From NCBI GenBank assembly GCA_946480675.1, contig CAMLKS010000119.1, positions 1-7,411 on the forward strand: 7,411 nt of DNA, in the 5' to 3' direction. A program made the translations under genes and the position numbers. Source of the DNA: an uncultured Bacteroidota bacterium (GTDB lineage Bacteria; Bacteroidota; Bacteroidia; Chitinophagales; Chitinophagaceae). Positions 4,923-7,411 of the stretch are shown one piece after another; the stretch's first letter is position 1; each line of letters opens with the position of its first letter. The notes beneath the pieces were generated by a model that saw nothing but the letters and a program-made list of their open reading frames with translations, did not search any database and was not told the origin of the DNA.

Positions 4923-7235
4923 ATGAGGTACCCTTTCATTCTACTGTCTGCGCTTTGCTTTTTCAGTCAATCGGCGCAAGCCCAATTTGCACCCGGCCAG
5001 ATATACCTGCAAGATCATTCTGTGAAGATATATGCTGGGGCTAAGGAAAAAAGCATGGCATGGTGCGGCGGTACCAACAACCCCCAGGTTTCCATGGCCG
5101 ATCTGAACAAGGATGGCATTAAAGACCTGATCATCTATGATAAAGACCAGATGGGTAACAGCCCTAAGACCTTCATTAATGAAAGTACAGTACCCGGTAG
5201 CCCAAAGTATGTTTATCGTCCTGAATACGAAGCGAATTTCCCGCCTGTAAATGATTACCTGAAGATGGTAGATTATAATCGTGATGGCGTACCGGATATG
5301 GTGCATCGTGGCGGTTATGGTATTACCCCATATAAAGGTGTTTATAATGACAACAACCAGTTGACCTTTGAAAGGATAAAATTCAGAAGGGATCCTGTGA
5401 ATGGTGATATGGAAGGGTTGTGGTATTTCCTGAAAAATTCAGGTATGATCAATGCTTATGTATCGCCGGGTGATATACCTACAATGGGCGACCTGGATGG
5501 TGACCAGGATCTTGACTTTTTATCATATGATATAAACGGTGTTTTCATTGCGTTTTACAAAGGTTGCCAGGTAGAGGAAAGTAAAATAACAGATAGCATT
5601 CCTATATGCTTAAAAGATAATTGCTGGGGAAAGACTGCCCAGGGTTATGAAAGGGCATTACGGTTGGCTGTGAACTGTTTGTCATCAACCTTTGGTACTA
5701 CTTGTAAAGGCTGTGATACGCCGGATGAAGGTAGCGGCAATAAAACTACACATAGTGGTAACACACTTTGCATGATAGACTATGATGGCGATGGAGATAT
5801 GGACATACTGAATGGTAACGTATCATTCTCGGAACTGCAGTTAACTATCAACGGTAAAAAGGATTTGAATTACCCGATTGATACCATCATACACCAGGAT
5901 ACCGTATGGAACTCTCATGATGGACATGAATTGCATATGACCACTTTCCCAATGGCATTCTGGGAAGACATAGATAATGATGGTGACCGGGATATTTTGG
6001 TGGCGCCGTTTGCAGAAGGATCTGAAAACTATAGGTGTCTTGCTTATTTCAAAAATATAGGTAACGATGCCAGTCCCAACTTTCGTTACCAAATGGACTC
6101 ATTGTTTATAGAAGATATGATAGATATTGGTACGGGCTCTTCTCCTTATTTCTATGATTATAATAAAGATGGAAAACCAGACCTGCTTATTGGTTCTGAT
6201 GGTTACTACCAGGCAGATGGCAGCCTGCGTACAAGGGTGACTTATTATGAGAATACCAGCACTACTAATAACCCGAGGTTCGACTTGCGGACTACTGACT
6301 TTCTTAACATGGATACCCTGAATATCCGAGGTGCAGCTATAGCTATCGGCGACCTGGATGGCGATGGCAAAGATGACCTGGTAATAGGCAAAAATGATGG
6401 TACACTGATGATTTATAAGAACAGTGCTACAACAGGCACTACTACACCGGAATGGTATCAACCGGTAATTATGCGTGATGCTGCCTCGGCGATTATAGAT
6501 GTAGGAGATTATGCAGCTCCTGTTATTTATGACATCAATAATGACGGTAAAAAAGACTTAATTATCGGTAACCAGATAGGCAAGCTATGGTATTATAAGA
6601 ATATAGGTACCCTGCTGGGCGTAGCAAACCTGCAAAAGATAACAGATACACTGGGAGGCGTTATGATAAAAGAGCAGAACCAGTTGTACACTTATGTAAA
6701 GCCGTATATTGGTAAAATAGATGATAGTGGTAAAGATTACCTGTTAATAGGTAGCCGGAATGGTATACTGTATAAATATGATGGCCTGGCAGGGGGCAAA
6801 ACCACCGGCTATAAAAGGGTAGATTCATTTTATAGCAATATAAAAGTGCGTGAGCGCGCAGCACCGGCAGTGGCAGATATAGATGGTAACGGTATGTATG
6901 ATATGGTAATAGGAAATACCTTAGGTGGTGTAAACCTGTACAGGCAGTTCTTTAATGTAGGGGTAGATGACAGGTCATTTACAAATGGTGATGTGAAAGT
7001 ATATCCTAACCCTGCCAGCGATATGATAAATGTTTCATGGACTTCAAACATCGCCGCATCTGATGTGGAAGTGAGCATAGTGTCTATAACAGGGCAGAAG
7101 ATATGGACGGCTACCGCTAAACAAGGTACCAGCTCTGTACAGATAAACACTACAAGTATATCAAGCGGTGTGTACTACTGCATTGTACGGTCAGCAGGCA
7201 ATCAGTCTGTAACACCGGTAAGCATAGTAAAATAA
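4923..7235 (+). CDS. Secreted FG-GAP/VCBS repeat protein with T9SS type A sorting domain
   Basis: The 770-residue product has a signal peptide (residues 1-20, ending SAQA before Q21). Ten FG-GAP/VCBS-like units follow, each with a calcium-loop pattern DxDxDGxxD followed by a hydrophobic LLIG-like strand. Their first Asp positions are about 60, 117, 190, 286, 349, 412, 477, 537, 600 and 652. Most are spaced 52-73 residues apart, as expected for beta-propeller blades; the ninth (DDSGKD) has lost most of its ligands. Between units three and four (215-283) lies an insertion with seven cysteines. Residues about 691-770 form a type A sorting domain: VYPNPASDMINV, then ITGQKIW, and SGVYYCIV near the end. 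In the family this signal sends proteins across the outer membrane by T9SS and is then cleaved for surface attachment or release. I infer an extracellular calcium-stabilised adhesion or binding protein; no catalytic domain is seen. Tandem TAA stops end the gene. Confidence 0.92.
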   Translation: MRYPFILLSALCFFSQSAQAQFAPGQIYLQDHSVKIYAGAKEKSMAWCGGTNNPQVSMADLNKDGIKDLIIYDKDQMGNSPKTFINESTVPGSPKYVYRPEYEANFPPVNDYLKMVDYNRDGVPDMVHRGGYGITPYKGVYNDNNQLTFERIKFRRDPVNGDMEGLWYFLKNSGMINAYVSPGDIPTMGDLDGDQDLDFLSYDINGVFIAFYKGCQVEESKITDSIPICLKDNCWGKTAQGYERALRLAVNCLSSTFGTTCKGCDTPDEGSGNKTTHSGNTLCMIDYDGDGDMDILNGNVSFSELQLTINGKKDLNYPIDTIIHQDTVWNSHDGHELHMTTFPMAFWEDIDNDGDRDILVAPFAEGSENYRCLAYFKNIGNDASPNFRYQMDSLFIEDMIDIGTGSSPYFYDYNKDGKPDLLIGSDGYYQADGSLRTRVTYYENTSTTNNPRFDLRTTDFLNMDTLNIRGAAIAIGDLDGDGKDDLVIGKNDGTLMIYKNSATTGTTTPEWYQPVIMRDAASAIIDVGDYAAPVIYDINNDGKKDLIIGNQIGKLWYYKNIGTLLGVANLQKITDTLGGVMIKEQNQLYTYVKPYIGKIDDSGKDYLLIGSRNGILYKYDGLAGGKTTGYKRVDSFYSNIKVRERAAPAVADIDGNGMYDMVIGNTLGGVNLYRQFFNVGVDDRSFTNGDVKVYPNPASDMINVSWTSNIAASDVEVSIVSITGQKIWTATAKQGTSSVQINTTSISSGVYYCIVRSAGNQSVTPVSIVK

Positions 7236-7274
7236 TAATGTAAATACGAAGCTAAGAACCCACAACAAAAAGAG

Positions 7275-7298
7275 TAGCCCCGGCAAATGCCGGGGCTA
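7275..7298 (-). terminator. Strong intrinsic terminator between convergent genes
   Basis: TAGCCCCGGC (7275-7284) pairs perfectly with GCCGGGGCTA (7289-7298) around AAAT. On the minus strand the stem is followed by CTCTTTTTGTTG, a good T-run, and it lies about 30 bases after the stop of the right-edge gene. On the plus strand it lies about 40 bases after the FG-GAP gene, with the poorer tail ACTATTATCC; the A-run before it suits a bidirectional terminator serving both genes. Confidence 0.85.
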
Positions 7299-7330
7299 AC
7301 TATTATCCAGATATTTTGAAAGGAAGAATG

Positions 7331-7411
7331 TTATTTCTTGCCTTTTGTTTCTGTGTTCTCTGCTTGTTTCAGGGCACGTGTCATTACTACTGATGCAACC
7401 GGAATACGTGG
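7331..7411 (-). CDS. C-terminal end of an unidentified protein
   Basis: An open minus-strand frame enters from the right edge and ends at the TAA at 7333-7331. The visible 26 residues read PRIPVASVVMTRALKQ followed by AENTETKGKK: an ordered-looking hydrophobic segment, then a short polar, lysine-rich tail. That is a natural protein C-terminus, and the strong terminator about 30 bases further on, in the same direction, supports a real gene. I do not recognise the family from so little sequence. Confidence 0.6.
   Translation of the reverse strand, partial: PRIPVASVVMTRALKQAENTETKGKK

Noticed and set aside
5100..6900. Repeated Asp/Gly-rich DNA segments within the FG-GAP gene, considered as DNA repeats
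   Set aside because: They are diverged coding repeats of one protein domain and are not conserved as nucleotide repeats.

Overview
The window looks like a chromosomal segment of a Bacteroidota (Bacteroidetes) bacterium, probably of the Chitinophagaceae/Sphingobacteriia type. The main evidence is the gene at 4923-7235, an exported FG-GAP repeat protein that ends in a type IX secretion (T9SS) type A sorting domain, a system confined to this phylum. Supporting signs are the absence of a Shine-Dalgarno sequence at any start (AT-rich leaders instead), several matches to the Bacteroidetes -7 promoter element TAnnTTTG, and a Bacteroidetes-style lipoprotein. I see no phage, insertion sequence, tRNA, rRNA, CRISPR array or plasmid function.

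Layout: positions 1-3843 are mostly on the minus strand. From left to right they hold the first 25 codons of succinyl-CoA synthetase alpha (sucD, cut by the window edge); a 390-base gap with two strong hairpins and a possible plus-strand small RNA; an MlaF-like ABC ATPase; a small lipoprotein of unknown function; a PhoH-like ATPase; and purE. Terminator-like hairpins follow the lipoprotein gene and phoH in the direction of transcription, and possibly the ABC gene as well, so these are largely separate transcription units. Only purE and phoH are close enough to share a message. At 3844-4003 there is a divergent promoter region. To its right, on the plus strand, lie a short-chain dehydrogenase/reductase (4004-4819) and the large T9SS-exported FG-GAP protein (4923-7235). 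A strong hairpin at 7275-7298 separates that gene from the C-terminal end of an unidentified minus-strand gene at the right edge.

The genes do not form one pathway. They cover central carbon metabolism (sucD), purine synthesis (purE), RNA-linked stress ATPase activity (phoH), envelope lipid transport (the MlaF-like ATPase), a redox enzyme and two cell-envelope proteins. It reads as ordinary core genome, and I did not find a convincing new multi-gene system. The points most worth a second look are the possible structured RNA at 194-412 with two mutually exclusive pairings, the seven-cysteine insertion in the FG-GAP protein, the His-to-Ala change in a conserved PurE loop, and the His/Cys/Trp-rich tail of the lipoprotein.
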